Source: Harenicola maris (GTDB taxonomy: Bacteria; Pseudomonadota; Alphaproteobacteria; Rhodobacterales; Rhodobacteraceae). From it: a stretch of DNA of 64,000 nt. A program made the translations under genes and the position numbers. The notes beneath the pieces are model-generated. The model did no database searches. It was not told the DNA's origin and saw only the letters and a list, made by a program, of their open reading frames with translations. The stretch is from the NCBI GenBank assembly GCA_018524345.1, contig JADQAZ010000001.1, forward strand, positions 744,001 through 808,000, read 5' to 3'. The first letter of the stretch is position 1. Each line of letters starts with the position of its first letter. Below, piece by piece: positions 8,583-16,378 of the stretch.

Positions 8583-9194
8583 GTGGAGCGCGTTGAAACC
8601 ATTGCGAAAGAGATTGTGGCCCGTGAGGGCGGCTATGTGAATGATCCCGATGATCCGGGCGGGGCGACCAATCACGGGGTGACGATTGGCACCATGCGCC
8701 GGTTGGGGATGGACCTGAACGGCGACGGGAAGGTGACCTCGCAGGATGTGCGGCAGCTGAGCCAGGCGCAGGCCCTCGAGATTTTCATCGAACATTACTT
8801 TGCCCGTCCGCGGATTGCGGCTCTGCCGAAGGTTCTGCATGCTTCGGTCTTTGACATGTATGTCAATGCGGGCAGCGGGGCGGTGCGGATATTGCAGCAG
8901 TTGCTGCGGGATATGGGCGAGGATGTTTCCGTGGACGGGGTGATCGGACCGCAGACCATTGCGGCGGCCAAGCGGGCGGCGACCAAGGCGCCGGATCACC
9001 TTGCCGATGCCTATGGGATTGCGCGGCGCAATTATTACTATGCCCTTGCGGATCGCAGGCCGTCCTCGCGCAAGTATGCGCGGCGGCGCGATGGCGGCAA
9101 GGGCGGCTGGATCACGCGGGCGGAGGAGTTTATCGCGCCGCGCTATCACCTGAGCGATGCGGAGCATGAGGCGCGGGTGGCAGCATGGGGGTGA
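8583..9194 (+). CDS. Holin-associated N-acetylmuramidase (GH108 endolysin, GTA-release type)
   Basis: A 203-residue peptidoglycan hydrolase. The GH108 catalytic Glu is E15 in AREGGYVNDPDDPGG, followed by ATNHGVTIGT (residues 28-37) and the C-terminal peptidoglycan-binding region with GVIGPQTI. No signal peptide is visible, so export to the periplasm would need the holin encoded next. The start is GTG 8583 with GAGGGG at 8571-8576. The last 10 bp overlap the holin gene. In Rhodobacter capsulatus an endolysin/holin pair (rcc00555/rcc00556) outside the main GTA cluster releases GTA particles, and this pair looks like its counterpart. A prophage remnant is the alternative, but no other phage gene is present. 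Confidence 0.85.
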   Translation: MERVETIAKEIVAREGGYVNDPDDPGGATNHGVTIGTMRRLGMDLNGDGKVTSQDVRQLSQAQALEIFIEHYFARPRIAALPKVLHASVFDMYVNAGSGAVRILQQLLRDMGEDVSVDGVIGPQTIAAAKRAATKAPDHLADAYGIARRNYYYALADRRPSSRKYARRRDGGKGGWITRAEEFIAPRYHLSDAEHEARVAAWG

Positions 9195-9727
9195 TCGGGC
9201 GGTTTTTCGAGTTTCTGTTCGGCAGCGGGCGCAATGTTCTGGCCGAGACAGCAGAGGTCTTCATCGAGAATGCGGAAGGGGCGGGGCAGCGCGAGGCGCA
9301 GGCCCGCGCCGCCGTTATGGCGCAGTTCGCGGGCGAGTTTGCCCTGCCCAAGAAGGGCTGGTTTGACCGGTTTATGGATGCGTTGAACCGTGTGCCGCGC
9401 CCGGCCATGGCGATTGGCACGCTGGGCATGTTTGTGGCCGCCATGGTGGACCCGATCTGGTTTGCGGCGCGGATGCAGGGGATTGCCTTGGTGCCGGACC
9501 CGCTTTGGTGGCTTCTTGGGGCGATTGTGAGCTTTTATTTCGGGGCGCGGTATCAGGCCAAGGGGCAGGAGTTTCGCCGTGATGTGGCCGGGAGCGTGGC
9601 CATGGCGCAGCGGGTGACGCGCAACCTGAGCGCGCTTGATGCCCTTGAGGGCGGGGCCGAGGGGCGGCCCGTGATACAGGGCAATCCGGCGCTGGCGGAG
9701 TGGAAACGTGAGGGGGGCGAGGGGTGA
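9185..9727 (+). CDS. Holin of the GTA 3-TM family
   Basis: A 180-residue membrane protein. Residues 1-70 are amphipathic and soluble. Membrane segments lie at about 75-95 (MAIGTLGMFVAAMV) and 106-122 (LWWLLGAIVSFYFGARY). The N-terminal FFEFLFGSG segment (7-15) could be a third membrane-associated helix. This fits the 'holin of 3TMs, for gene-transfer release' family. It would open the inner membrane so that the muramidase reaches the cell wall. It overlaps the muramidase gene by 10 bp and the next gene by 4 bp (GTGA), so translation is likely coupled. Confidence 0.82.
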   Translation: MGVIGRFFEFLFGSGRNVLAETAEVFIENAEGAGQREAQARAAVMAQFAGEFALPKKGWFDRFMDALNRVPRPAMAIGTLGMFVAAMVDPIWFAARMQGIALVPDPLWWLLGAIVSFYFGARYQAKGQEFRRDVAGSVAMAQRVTRNLSALDALEGGAEGRPVIQGNPALAEWKREGGEG

Positions 9728-9915
9728 CCGAGGCCTTGTGGGTCAGCATTCTGACCGAGCACGGGCCTTGGGTGTTGCTCGTGTTCTATCTGCTCTACCG
9801 CGATCACAAGAAGGACGAGACGACGCGGGATGCGCTGGCGCGCAATTCGGAGATCATCATCGAGTTGACCACCATGATCCGCGAGCGTTTGCCCCATTGG
9901 AGCCGGCGGCCATGA
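9724..9915 (+). CDS. Small BhlA/UviB-like membrane protein, possible second holin
   Basis: A 63-residue protein from GTG 9724, whose start overlaps the holin stop in GTGA. One N-terminal membrane segment (about residues 4-25, HGPWVLLVFYLLYRDHKKDE) is followed by a charged amphipathic helix (26-57). This layout resembles the BhlA/UviB bacteriocin-type holins, but the assignment rests on pattern alone. It ends in an ATGA overlap with the next small gene. It is short enough to be missed by automatic annotation, but the 4-bp overlaps on both sides argue that it is translated. Confidence 0.68.
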   Translation: MTEALWVSILTEHGPWVLLVFYLLYRDHKKDETTRDALARNSEIIIELTTMIRERLPHWSRRP

Positions 9916-10046
9916 GGGGGTGGCGGGTGATTGTGCAGGGGCTGCGGTGGCTGGTGCTGAGCCCGCGTCTGGAGGCCGCGCGGGCGGCCAACAGGCGGGC
10001 GGCGCGGGCCCTTGATGCGGCAATAAAAGAGGTGTTGGAGCAATGA
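9912..10046 (+). CDS. Very small basic protein of unknown function in the lysis cassette
   Basis: A 44-residue frame starting at ATG 9912. It overlaps the previous stop in ATGA and ends with a second ATGA overlap at 10043-10046. The protein is strongly basic and amphipathic: residues 1-16 are hydrophobic with Trp and Arg (RVIVQGLRWLVL), then an Ala/Arg helix. I do not recognise a family. Its position suggests a role in lysis control or membrane disruption, but this is inference. The case for a real gene is the pair of coupling overlaps and continuity of frame use. Confidence 0.5.
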   Translation: MRGWRVIVQGLRWLVLSPRLEAARAANRRAARALDAAIKEVLEQ

Positions 10047-10444
10047 TGCGAGCGGGATTTATCGTGATCGCGGCGGGCCTGTGTATCGGCCTGCTTGGGG
10101 CGGCCTATGGCGGGGCGGCGGCCTTGGCCTTTGGCCTGTCGGTTCTGGCGGTTTTGGGGGGGCTGATTGCCCTGACCTTCCTGTGGCTGTTTTCGCAGCG
10201 CGCCACGCCTTTGGCCCTTGGCATGGCCTTGGCATGGCTGGGCAGCGGCGCGGTGGCGGTGATGTTGATCACCGGCGGGCCGCTGTGGCTGATGGGCGGG
10301 GCGCTTATCTGTCAGATCGGGGGGGCGGTATTGCATCTGTTCTCGATCGAGGGGGCCTTTGATCTGCGGCGCGGGCGGCTGGTGGGCGGGGCTTTGGCCG
10401 CGGCCCTTGGGGCGGGGGCGATTATTGTGTTCAACTTGGCGTAA
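10043..10444 (+). CDS. Four-helix membrane protein of unknown function
   Basis: A 133-residue, very hydrophobic protein with about four membrane segments (approximately residues 5-25, 28-50, 56-80 and 110-131). No catalytic or ligand motif is seen. It is linked by an ATGA overlap to the 44-residue gene before it and followed 51 bp later by ccmF. It could belong to the lysis cassette or be an accessory of cytochrome c maturation; the coupling favours the first. Confidence 0.72.
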   Translation: MMRAGFIVIAAGLCIGLLGAAYGGAAALAFGLSVLAVLGGLIALTFLWLFSQRATPLALGMALAWLGSGAVAVMLITGGPLWLMGGALICQIGGAVLHLFSIEGAFDLRRGRLVGGALAAALGAGAIIVFNLA

Positions 10445-10495
10445 CGCGGCACTCTGTCCATTGGATGCGGCGGGCAAAGCGCCTAGTGTCGCGCC

Positions 10496-12469
10496 ATGAT
10501 TATCGAGCTTGGACATTTTTGCCTGATCCTTGCCGCCGTTGTGGCGGCGGTTCAGGCCGTGGTGCCGATGGTGGGCGCGCAGAGGCGCCTTCCGGGGTGG
10601 ATGGCATTGGCGGGGCCTGCGGCCACGGCGCAGTTTGCCTTGGTGGCGGTGTCTTTCGGGGCGCTGACCTATGGGTTTGTGACCTCGGATTTCTCTTTGC
10701 GCCTTGTGGTGTTGAACTCCCATACGCTCAAGCCGATGCTTTATAAGGTCTCGGGTGTTTGGGGCAATCACGAGGGCTCGCTCTTGCTTTGGGTCTTGAT
10801 CCTGTCGGGGTTCGGGGCCTCTGCTGCGTGGTTCGGGGGGCAGTTGTCGGCCAGCCTGCGGGCGCGGGTTTTGTCGGTTCAGGCGGCGGTGGGCGTGGCG
10901 TTTTATGCCTTTATCCTTTTGACATCGAACCCTTTTTTGCGGCTGGAGCTGCCGCCGTTGGATGGGCAGGATTTGAACCCGTTGTTGCAGGACCCGGGCT
11001 TGGCCTTTCATCCGCCGTTTTTGTATCTGGGCTATGTCGGGCTTTCGATGGCTTTTTCCTTTGCCGTGGCCGCGCTGCTTGAGGGGCGGGTGGATGCGGC
11101 TTGGGCGCGCTGGGTGCGGCCATGGACTTTGGCGGCTTGGCTGTTCCTGACCATCGGCATCGCGCTTGGCTCTTGGTGGGCCTATTACGAGCTGGGCTGG
11201 GGCGGGTTCTGGTTCTGGGATCCGGTGGAGAATGCCAGCCTGATGCCATGGCTTTTGGCGGCGGCATTGTTGCATTCCGCCATCGTGGTGGAGAAGCGCG
11301 AGACCTTGAAGGCTTGGACGATCCTTTTGGCGATCCTTGCCTTTGGCTTTTCCCTGATCGGGACTTTCATTGTGCGGTCGGGCGTTTTGACCAGCGTGCA
11401 TGCCTTTGCCAATGACCCCGAGCGGGGGGTGTTTATCCTGATCATTCTGGCGCTGTTTATGGGCGGGGCTCTGACCCTGTTTGCCCTGCGGGCGGGCGCG
11501 ATGGAGGGCAAGGGTGTCTTTGCGGTGGAGAGCCGCGAGACCGCCCTTGTGGCCAATAACATCCTGCTCGCGGTTTCGGCCTTTGTTGTGTTTATCGGCA
11601 CGATCTGGCCGCTGATTGCGGAGATGCTCTGGGACAGCAAGCTGTCCGTGGGGCCGCCGTTTTTCAACGTGGCCTTTACCCCCTTTATCGTCGGTTTGGC
11701 GCTGATCCTGCCTTTGGGGGCGATGCTGCCTTGGAAGCGGGCGCGGCTGGGGCGGGTGGCATGGTCGGTCTGGCCGCTGATGCTCTTGGCGCTGGCGGTG
11801 TTCGGCTTGGTTCTGGTGATCCAGACGGGGCGGAGCGTTCTGGCGCCCATGGGCTTTGCCCTTGGGGTCTGGGTGATTGGCGGCGCGGCGGTTGATCTGG
11901 CGCGGCGCACGGGGCGCGGCGATCTGGGCGCGCGGTTCGGGCGGCTCTTGCGCCTGCCCGGGGCCGATTGGGGCAAGGCCGTGTCCCATGCGGGCCTTGG
12001 GGTGACGGTCCTCGGGGTGGCTGTTTTGCTGGCCTGGCAGACCGAGGATATTCGCGCCGTTGAAGTGGGCGCGCCCTATAATGTGTCGGGCTATACCGTC
12101 ACCCTCAAGGGGGTTGAGCCGCGCATTGAGGGGCCGAATTATCTGGCCACGCGGGCGGTTGTCGAGGTTGCCAAAGAGGGCAGGGTTATCGCGGTGTTGC
12201 GGCCGGAAAAGCGTGTCTATCCCGTGGCGCGGATGCCGACGACGGAGGCGGCGATCCTGAACGGGGTGTTCCGGGATCTTTATGTGGTGATTGGCGATGC
12301 GCAGGCGCAGGGGGGCTATGCGCTTCAGGTCTATGTGAAGCCCTTTGCGAACTGGATCTGGGCGGGCTGTATCATCATGGCGCTTGGCGGGATGTTGTCT
12401 CTGATGGACCGGCGGTTCCGCGTGGCGGCGGGGGCGCGCAAGGCGCGGGCGCAGGTGGCGGCGCAATGA
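10496..12469 (+). CDS. ccmF: Cytochrome c-type biogenesis protein CcmF (heme lyase)
   Basis: A 657-residue polytopic membrane protein that ligates heme from CcmE to apocytochrome c in the periplasm. It has GVWGNHEGSLLLWVL near residues 86-100 and the tryptophan-rich heme-handling WWD region (WGGFWFWDPVENA, about 231-243). Many membrane segments and a C-terminal periplasmic domain (about 500-620) precede the last helix. Length is normal. It overlaps ccmH by 4 bp (ATGA) and shares its operon. Confidence 0.96.
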   Translation: MIIELGHFCLILAAVVAAVQAVVPMVGAQRRLPGWMALAGPAATAQFALVAVSFGALTYGFVTSDFSLRLVVLNSHTLKPMLYKVSGVWGNHEGSLLLWVLILSGFGASAAWFGGQLSASLRARVLSVQAAVGVAFYAFILLTSNPFLRLELPPLDGQDLNPLLQDPGLAFHPPFLYLGYVGLSMAFSFAVAALLEGRVDAAWARWVRPWTLAAWLFLTIGIALGSWWAYYELGWGGFWFWDPVENASLMPWLLAAALLHSAIVVEKRETLKAWTILLAILAFGFSLIGTFIVRSGVLTSVHAFANDPERGVFILIILALFMGGALTLFALRAGAMEGKGVFAVESRETALVANNILLAVSAFVVFIGTIWPLIAEMLWDSKLSVGPPFFNVAFTPFIVGLALILPLGAMLPWKRARLGRVAWSVWPLMLLALAVFGLVLVIQTGRSVLAPMGFALGVWVIGGAAVDLARRTGRGDLGARFGRLLRLPGADWGKAVSHAGLGVTVLGVAVLLAWQTEDIRAVEVGAPYNVSGYTVTLKGVEPRIEGPNYLATRAVVEVAKEGRVIAVLRPEKRVYPVARMPTTEAAILNGVFRDLYVVIGDAQAQGGYALQVYVKPFANWIWAGCIIMALGGMLSLMDRRFRVAAGARKARAQVAAQ

Positions 12470-12921
12470 GATGGTTTGCAACGATAGCCTTGGTGCTCTG
12501 GGCCGGTGCGGCGCTGGCGCTGGACCCGTCGGAGATGCTGGCGGATCCGGCGCAGGAGGCGCGGGCGCGGGCGCTGGATCATGAGATCCGCTGTGTGAAA
12601 TGCCAGTCGGAGACGGTGGCCTCCTCGAACGCGGACTGGGCGCAGGATGCCCGCAGGGCGATCCGCGAGCAGGTTGCGGCGGGGGCGAGCGATGCCGAGG
12701 TGAAGGCCTGGTTCGTGGCGCGCTATGGCGATTTCGTGTTGATGGACCCGCCAAAGACAGGCGCGAACCTTGTGCTTTGGGTGGCGGGGCCGCTGATGCT
12801 TTTGGCTGGGCTTGGCCTTGCGGCGGGCGCGGCGGCGCGGCGGCGCAGGCTGCCGGAGCCCGCGCAGCCCCTGAGCGAAGAGGAAAGTGCCCGCTTGCGC
12901 GATATTCTGAACCGCGAGTGA
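12466..12921 (+). CDS. ccmH: Cytochrome c-type biogenesis protein CcmH
   Basis: A 151-residue membrane-anchored thiol protein that reduces the CxxCH motif of apocytochromes before heme attachment. It has a signal peptide (1-19), then the redox pair C43-C46 in RCVKCQS, and a C-terminal membrane segment at about 100-120. This is the short N-terminal CcmH type; the CcmI-like extension is absent here. Translationally coupled to ccmF through ATGA. Confidence 0.94.
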   Translation: MRWFATIALVLWAGAALALDPSEMLADPAQEARARALDHEIRCVKCQSETVASSNADWAQDARRAIREQVAAGASDAEVKAWFVARYGDFVLMDPPKTGANLVLWVAGPLMLLAGLGLAAGAAARRRRLPEPAQPLSEEESARLRDILNRE

Positions 12922-13022
12922 GGGCGAAAATGCGCCCGTGACGTGCCGTTTTGCTTTTGTGCGGCCCCGTGCCTGCCTAAGCTGCGGCAGAGTTGATCCC
13001 CAGCCCCCGAAAGGCCGCGACC

Positions 13023-13799
13023 ATGATTTACGAAGCCATCCGTTATGCCATCCGCGACGATGTTGCCGTCATTACCCTGAACCGTGCCGAGGTGATGAAC
13101 GCCCTGAACACGCAGATGCGGGCCGAGATCACCCATGCGGTGGGCGCGGCGCAGGGCGAGGCGCGGGCGCTGGTGATCACCGGCAAGGGGGCGGCCTTTT
13201 GTTCGGGGCAGGACCTTGGCGACAAGGCGAATATGGGCAAGCTCGATCTGGAGCGGACCCTGCGCGATGAATACGAGCCGATGCTGAAGGCGATCTTCGA
13301 CAGCCGCATTCCCACCATCGCCGCCGTAAACGGGCCGGCGGCGGGGGCAGGGGCGAACCTTGCGCTGGCGGCGGATGTGGTGATCGCAACGCAAAGCGCG
13401 GTGTTTCTGCAGGCCTTTACCCGCATTGGCCTGATCCCTGATGCAGGGGGCACCTATTGGTTGCCGCGTCAGATGGGCTTTGCCAAGGCCATGGGTGCGG
13501 CCCTGTTTGCGGAGCCGATCACGGCGCAGCAGGCCAGCGATTGGGGCATGATCTGGGAAGCGGTGGATGACGAGAGCTTTGCCGATCATTGGTGGCGCCG
13601 CGCGCGGCACCTCGCGGCGGGGCCGACGGTGGCCTACACCGGCGTGAAATCGGCGCTGCGGGGCAGTTTTGACCGCACGCTGGAGGACCAGCTGGCCCTT
13701 GAGGCCAAGCTGCAGGGCGAATGCGGCAAGACCCGCGATTTCCAGGAGGGCGTGGTGGCGTTTCTTGAGAAACGCCCAGCCTCCTATGAGGGGCGCTAG
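13023..13799 (+). CDS. Enoyl-CoA hydratase/isomerase family protein, PaaG-like
   Basis: A 258-residue crotonase-fold protein. The oxyanion-hole segments are AFCSGQDLGD (58-67) and NGPAAGAGANLA (103-114). The acidic residue is D140 in GLIPDAGGTYWLPR, as in PaaG (1,2-epoxyphenylacetyl-CoA isomerase), where true hydratases carry Glu. That suggests a ring-epoxide isomerase or a delta-isomerase of phenylacetate degradation, but no paa cluster is adjacent. I start at ATG 13023, which gives the typical family length and N-terminus; an in-frame ATG at 12993 would add ten residues of non-conserved sequence. Confidence 0.85.
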   Translation: MIYEAIRYAIRDDVAVITLNRAEVMNALNTQMRAEITHAVGAAQGEARALVITGKGAAFCSGQDLGDKANMGKLDLERTLRDEYEPMLKAIFDSRIPTIAAVNGPAAGAGANLALAADVVIATQSAVFLQAFTRIGLIPDAGGTYWLPRQMGFAKAMGAALFAEPITAQQASDWGMIWEAVDDESFADHWWRRARHLAAGPTVAYTGVKSALRGSFDRTLEDQLALEAKLQGECGKTRDFQEGVVAFLEKRPASYEGR

Positions 13800-13815
13800 G
13801 GCGCCTGAGGCGACA

Positions 13816-13836
13816 CAATTTTTCATTGAAAAATTG
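13816..13836. repeat. AT-rich palindrome after the crotonase gene
   Basis: Perfect 9-bp arms CAATTTTTC/GAAAAATTG with a 3-nt loop, beginning 17 bp after the stop codon. Related in shape and position to the palindrome after nrdJ (39754-39774) and, less closely, to the one at 24958-24973. Confidence 0.6.
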
Positions 13837-13838
13837 AA

Positions 13839-13865
13839 ACGGGTCGCACCTTCGGTGCGATCCGT
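13839..13865. terminator. Bidirectional terminator hairpin between convergent genes
   Basis: Twelve-base arms (13839-13850 and 13854-13865) with one G-U pair and a TTC loop. A/T runs lie on both sides. It sits between the crotonase gene (plus) and the HExxH gene (minus), so it can serve both. Confidence 0.6.
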
Positions 13866-13901
13866 TCAAAATTTTATAAAATTTTGGGCCCCGTGGCGGC
13901 G

Positions 13902-14438
13902 TTAGTCGTCCTCGTCTTCGGGGTCGCCCTTGCCTGGCCGGCCATAGCGCCATGGTCGGTAGCCACCGTAGGCGTAGTATTCAAAGTGATATCCGGCCTC
14001 GATTGTGTTGATCTGCCCGCGCCCTTCGAAGTGGACGATGGTGTCCGGGTCTGATTTGTCCCATTCGAAGGTGAGCCAATGGCACAGCTCGTGCAGGAGG
14101 GTGCGTTCGAACCTGACATTCAGGCGCCCTTCGGGGTCTTTGCGCAGGCCCCGTTCGCCACGTTTACAGAAGTGTTTGGCGAGGGAGATATAGGGGCTGC
14201 CCGGGAAGGTGTATCCGTTTGTGTTGGCATTCTTGCCGATGATGGGCTGGTTGTGAAACGTCACGTCTGGAGGCGTGTTGGCGCGCAGGGCGGTCATGAC
14301 TCGTATCGGGTCGCTGTTTGACACGCGCACCAAGGCGTCGAAGATGCGTTTGTGGTTCTGGATATAGTCCAGACCGAGGGTTCTTAGGCGTTGGTCGAGA
14401 AGGGGAAATCTGTCTTTCAGGTTTGGGTCCGGCCGCAT
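13902..14438 (-). CDS. Uncharacterised protein with HExxH zinc-protease motif
   Basis: A 178-residue protein I do not recognise. Residues 113-121 read TLLHELCHW, a textbook HExxH zinc motif (H116, E117, H120) on a predicted helix. Downstream, AGYHFEYYAYGGY (148-160) is reminiscent of the Tyr/Glu-rich segment of asp-zincin (M35-like) peptidases, and YTFPGSPYISLAKHF (76-90) may form the strand and helix before the active site. A third zinc ligand is not certain. No signal peptide is seen. The C-terminus ends in a run of Asp/Glu. The start is ATG 14438 with GAGG upstream. It faces the crotonase gene. Possible roles include a secreted effector or an intracellular peptidase; neither is shown. Confidence 0.7.
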   Translation of the reverse strand: MRPDPNLKDRFPLLDQRLRTLGLDYIQNHKRIFDALVRVSNSDPIRVMTALRANTPPDVTFHNQPIIGKNANTNGYTFPGSPYISLAKHFCKRGERGLRKDPEGRLNVRFERTLLHELCHWLTFEWDKSDPDTIVHFEGRGQINTIEAGYHFEYYAYGGYRPWRYGRPGKGDPEDEDD

Positions 14439-14506
14439 AATTGTGCCTCATGAGAATGGTTTGAAAATGTCTAATGGGGTCAGCTTAGCGGGGGCGACGC
14501 CGGTTT

Positions 14507-15034
14507 TCAAACCTGAGCCGAAGGGCGCGGCCTTGCGAAGTAGGTGCTGTGGGACCATTCGCCGTTGATGCAAAAGGTGTTTTTTGCGGAGCCGGTCTCG
14601 GTGAAGCCGAGTTTGCGCAGGAGGGCGGCGGAGGCGGTGTTGCGGGGGTCTATGTCTGCGGTGAGGCGGGGGCAGCCGAGGGCGGAGTAGAGGTAAGGCA
14701 TGAGGGCTGTGATGGCCTCGAAGCCCAAGCCTTTGTTCCAGTGGTCCGGGTGCAGGATAAAGCCGATTTCATCGTCTTGATGGACGCCTGCGGTGCCGAT
14801 GATCTGGCCCTTGTGTTCGATGCCGAGGTAGGCGGGCAGGGCAGTGCCATAGCTGGCCATGATGCCCTTTAGCAGGGCTTGGGTTTCGCTGATGTCGCTA
14901 TGTGGGGGGCGGGACCAGTAACGCATGGCGGCGGCATCGCAGTAGACGCGGTGCAGATCGGGGAGGTCTTCGGCCCCGAGGGGCCGAAGGGTAAGACGCT
15001 TGGTCCGGATGGGGAGATTAGCGGTTCTCGACAT
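14507..15034 (-). CDS. GNAT-family N-acetyltransferase
   Basis: A 175-residue protein of the RimJ/RimL-like group. It opens with [11 protein letters not shown] (9-19). The acetyl-CoA loop region reads [10 protein letters not shown] near residues 94-103, followed by [13 protein letters not shown] near the C-terminal side. The substrate is unknown. Its start at 15034 lies inside the last codons of gltA (17-bp overlap), so it is probably expressed with citrate synthase. A longer upstream extension in this frame would overlap gltA extensively and is not conserved-looking, so it was not used. Confidence 0.85.
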   Translation of the reverse strand: MSRTANLPIRTKRLTLRPLGAEDLPDLHRVYCDAAAMRYWSRPPHSDISETQALLKGIMASYGTALPAYLGIEHKGQIIGTAGVHQDDEIGFILHPDHWNKGLGFEAITALMPYLYSALGCPRLTADIDPRNTASAALLRKLGFTETGSAKNTFCINGEWSHSTYFARPRPSAQV

Positions 15035-16313
15035 CCGTGTAATCGCGGAAGGGCTCGCCTGTGTAAAGCTGACGGGGGCGGCCGATTTTCTGTGTTGGGT
15101 CGACCAGCATTTCCTTCCACTGGGAGATCCAGCCCACGGTGCGCGAGAGCGCGAAGATGGGGGTGAACATCGATGTGGGGAAGCCCATGGCCTCGAGGAT
15201 GATGCCGGAATAGAAATCGACATTGGGGAAGAGCTTTTTCTCGGCGAAATAGGGATCGTTGAGGGCGGCTTCTTCCAGAGCTTTGGCGACCTGCAGTTTG
15301 GGGTTGTTTTCAACGCCCAAGAGTTCGAGCACCTCGTCTGCGGATTGTTTCATCACCTTGGCGCGCGGGTCGAAGTTTTTGTAGACGCGGTGGCCAAAGC
15401 CCATGAGGCGGAAGGGGTCTTCCTTGTCTTTGGCGCGGGCGATGTATTCGGGGATACGGTCGACTGTGCCGATTTCCTCGAGCATTTCGAGGCAGGCTTG
15501 GTTTGCGCCGCCGTGTGCGGGGCCCCAGAGGCAGGCGATGCCGGCCGCGATACAGGCAAAGGGGTTTGCCCCCGAGGAGGAGGCGAGGCGCACTGTGGAG
15601 GTCGATGCGTTCTGCTCGTGGTCCGCGTGGAGGGTAAAGATACGGTCCATCGCGCGCGACAGGATCGGGTCAACCACGTAGTCCTCTGCCGGAACGGCGA
15701 AGCACATGCGCAGGAAGTTGGAGGCATAGTCCAGATCGTTGCGCGGATAGACGAAGGGCTGGCCGATGGTGTATTTATAGGCCATCGCCGCGATTGTCGG
15801 CATCTTGGCGATCAGGCGGATCGAGGCGACCTCGCGCTGCCATTCGTCGTTGATGTCGGTGCTGTCGTGGTAAAACGCGGACATGGCACCGACGACGCCG
15901 ACCATAACGGCCATGGGGTGCGCATCGCGGCGGAAACCACGGAAGAAGTTCATCATCTGCTCGTGCAGCATGGTGTGGTTGGTGACGCGGTGCTCGAAAT
16001 CCTCAAGCTGTGCTGCTGTTGGCAGCTCGCCGTAGAGCAGCAGGTAGCAGACTTCTAGATAGTGGGATTTCTCGGCCAGTTGGTCGATCGGGTAGCCGCG
16101 GTGCAAAAGCTCGCCCTTGTCGCCGTCGATATAGGTGATGGTGCTTTCGCAGGCGGCGGTGGAGGTAAAGCCGGGATCGAAGGTGAAGACCTTGCCTTGG
16201 GCATAGAGCTTGCGGATGTCGATCACGTCGGGGCCGGTGGATCCGGAAAGGATCGGCAGTTCAATTTCCGCATCGCCAAAGGTTAGTTTTGCGGTTTTCG
16301 AAGCGTCAGTCAT
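15018..16313 (-). CDS. gltA: Citrate synthase (type II)
   Basis: A 431-residue enzyme that condenses oxaloacetate and acetyl-CoA, first step of the TCA cycle. Conserved active-site blocks are [10 protein letters not shown] (about residue 230) and [13 protein letters not shown] (about 303-315). The N-terminal domain (residues 1-60) is typical of the hexameric, NADH-sensitive Gram-negative type. It lies 65 bp downstream of gltX on the same strand. A perfect GCCGGT/ACCGGC hairpin (16339-16353) occupies the gap but lacks a T-run. Confidence 0.97.
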   Translation of the reverse strand: MTDASKTAKLTFGDAEIELPILSGSTGPDVIDIRKLYAQGKVFTFDPGFTSTAACESTITYIDGDKGELLHRGYPIDQLAEKSHYLEVCYLLLYGELPTAAQLEDFEHRVTNHTMLHEQMMNFFRGFRRDAHPMAVMVGVVGAMSAFYHDSTDINDEWQREVASIRLIAKMPTIAAMAYKYTIGQPFVYPRNDLDYASNFLRMCFAVPAEDYVVDPILSRAMDRIFTLHADHEQNASTSTVRLASSSGANPFACIAAGIACLWGPAHGGANQACLEMLEEIGTVDRIPEYIARAKDKEDPFRLMGFGHRVYKNFDPRAKVMKQSADEVLELLGVENNPKLQVAKALEEAALNDPYFAEKKLFPNVDFYSGIILEAMGFPTSMFTPIFALSRTVGWISQWKEMLVDPTQKIGRPRQLYTGEPFRDYTDVENR

Positions 16314-16378
16314 ATCAGGTATCCCTATGTGGCGAACTGCCGGTGTGACCGGCGGTGGTTTCGTTTGGTCGATGCCCT

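Noticed and set aside
8583-10444. Prophage remnant
   Set aside because: No integrase, capsid, tail or repressor gene and no attachment repeats; composition matches neighbours. GTA-release module is the simpler reading.
9857-12754. 965-codon minus-strand frame over the lysis cassette, ccmF and ccmH
   Set aside because: Antisense shadow of recognisable genes; composition dominated by His, Arg, Gln and Pro with no fold signals.
16339-16353. GCCGGT/ACCGGC hairpin between gltX and gltA as terminator
   Set aside because: Perfect short stem but no T-run on either strand; likely neutral or part of the gltA leader.
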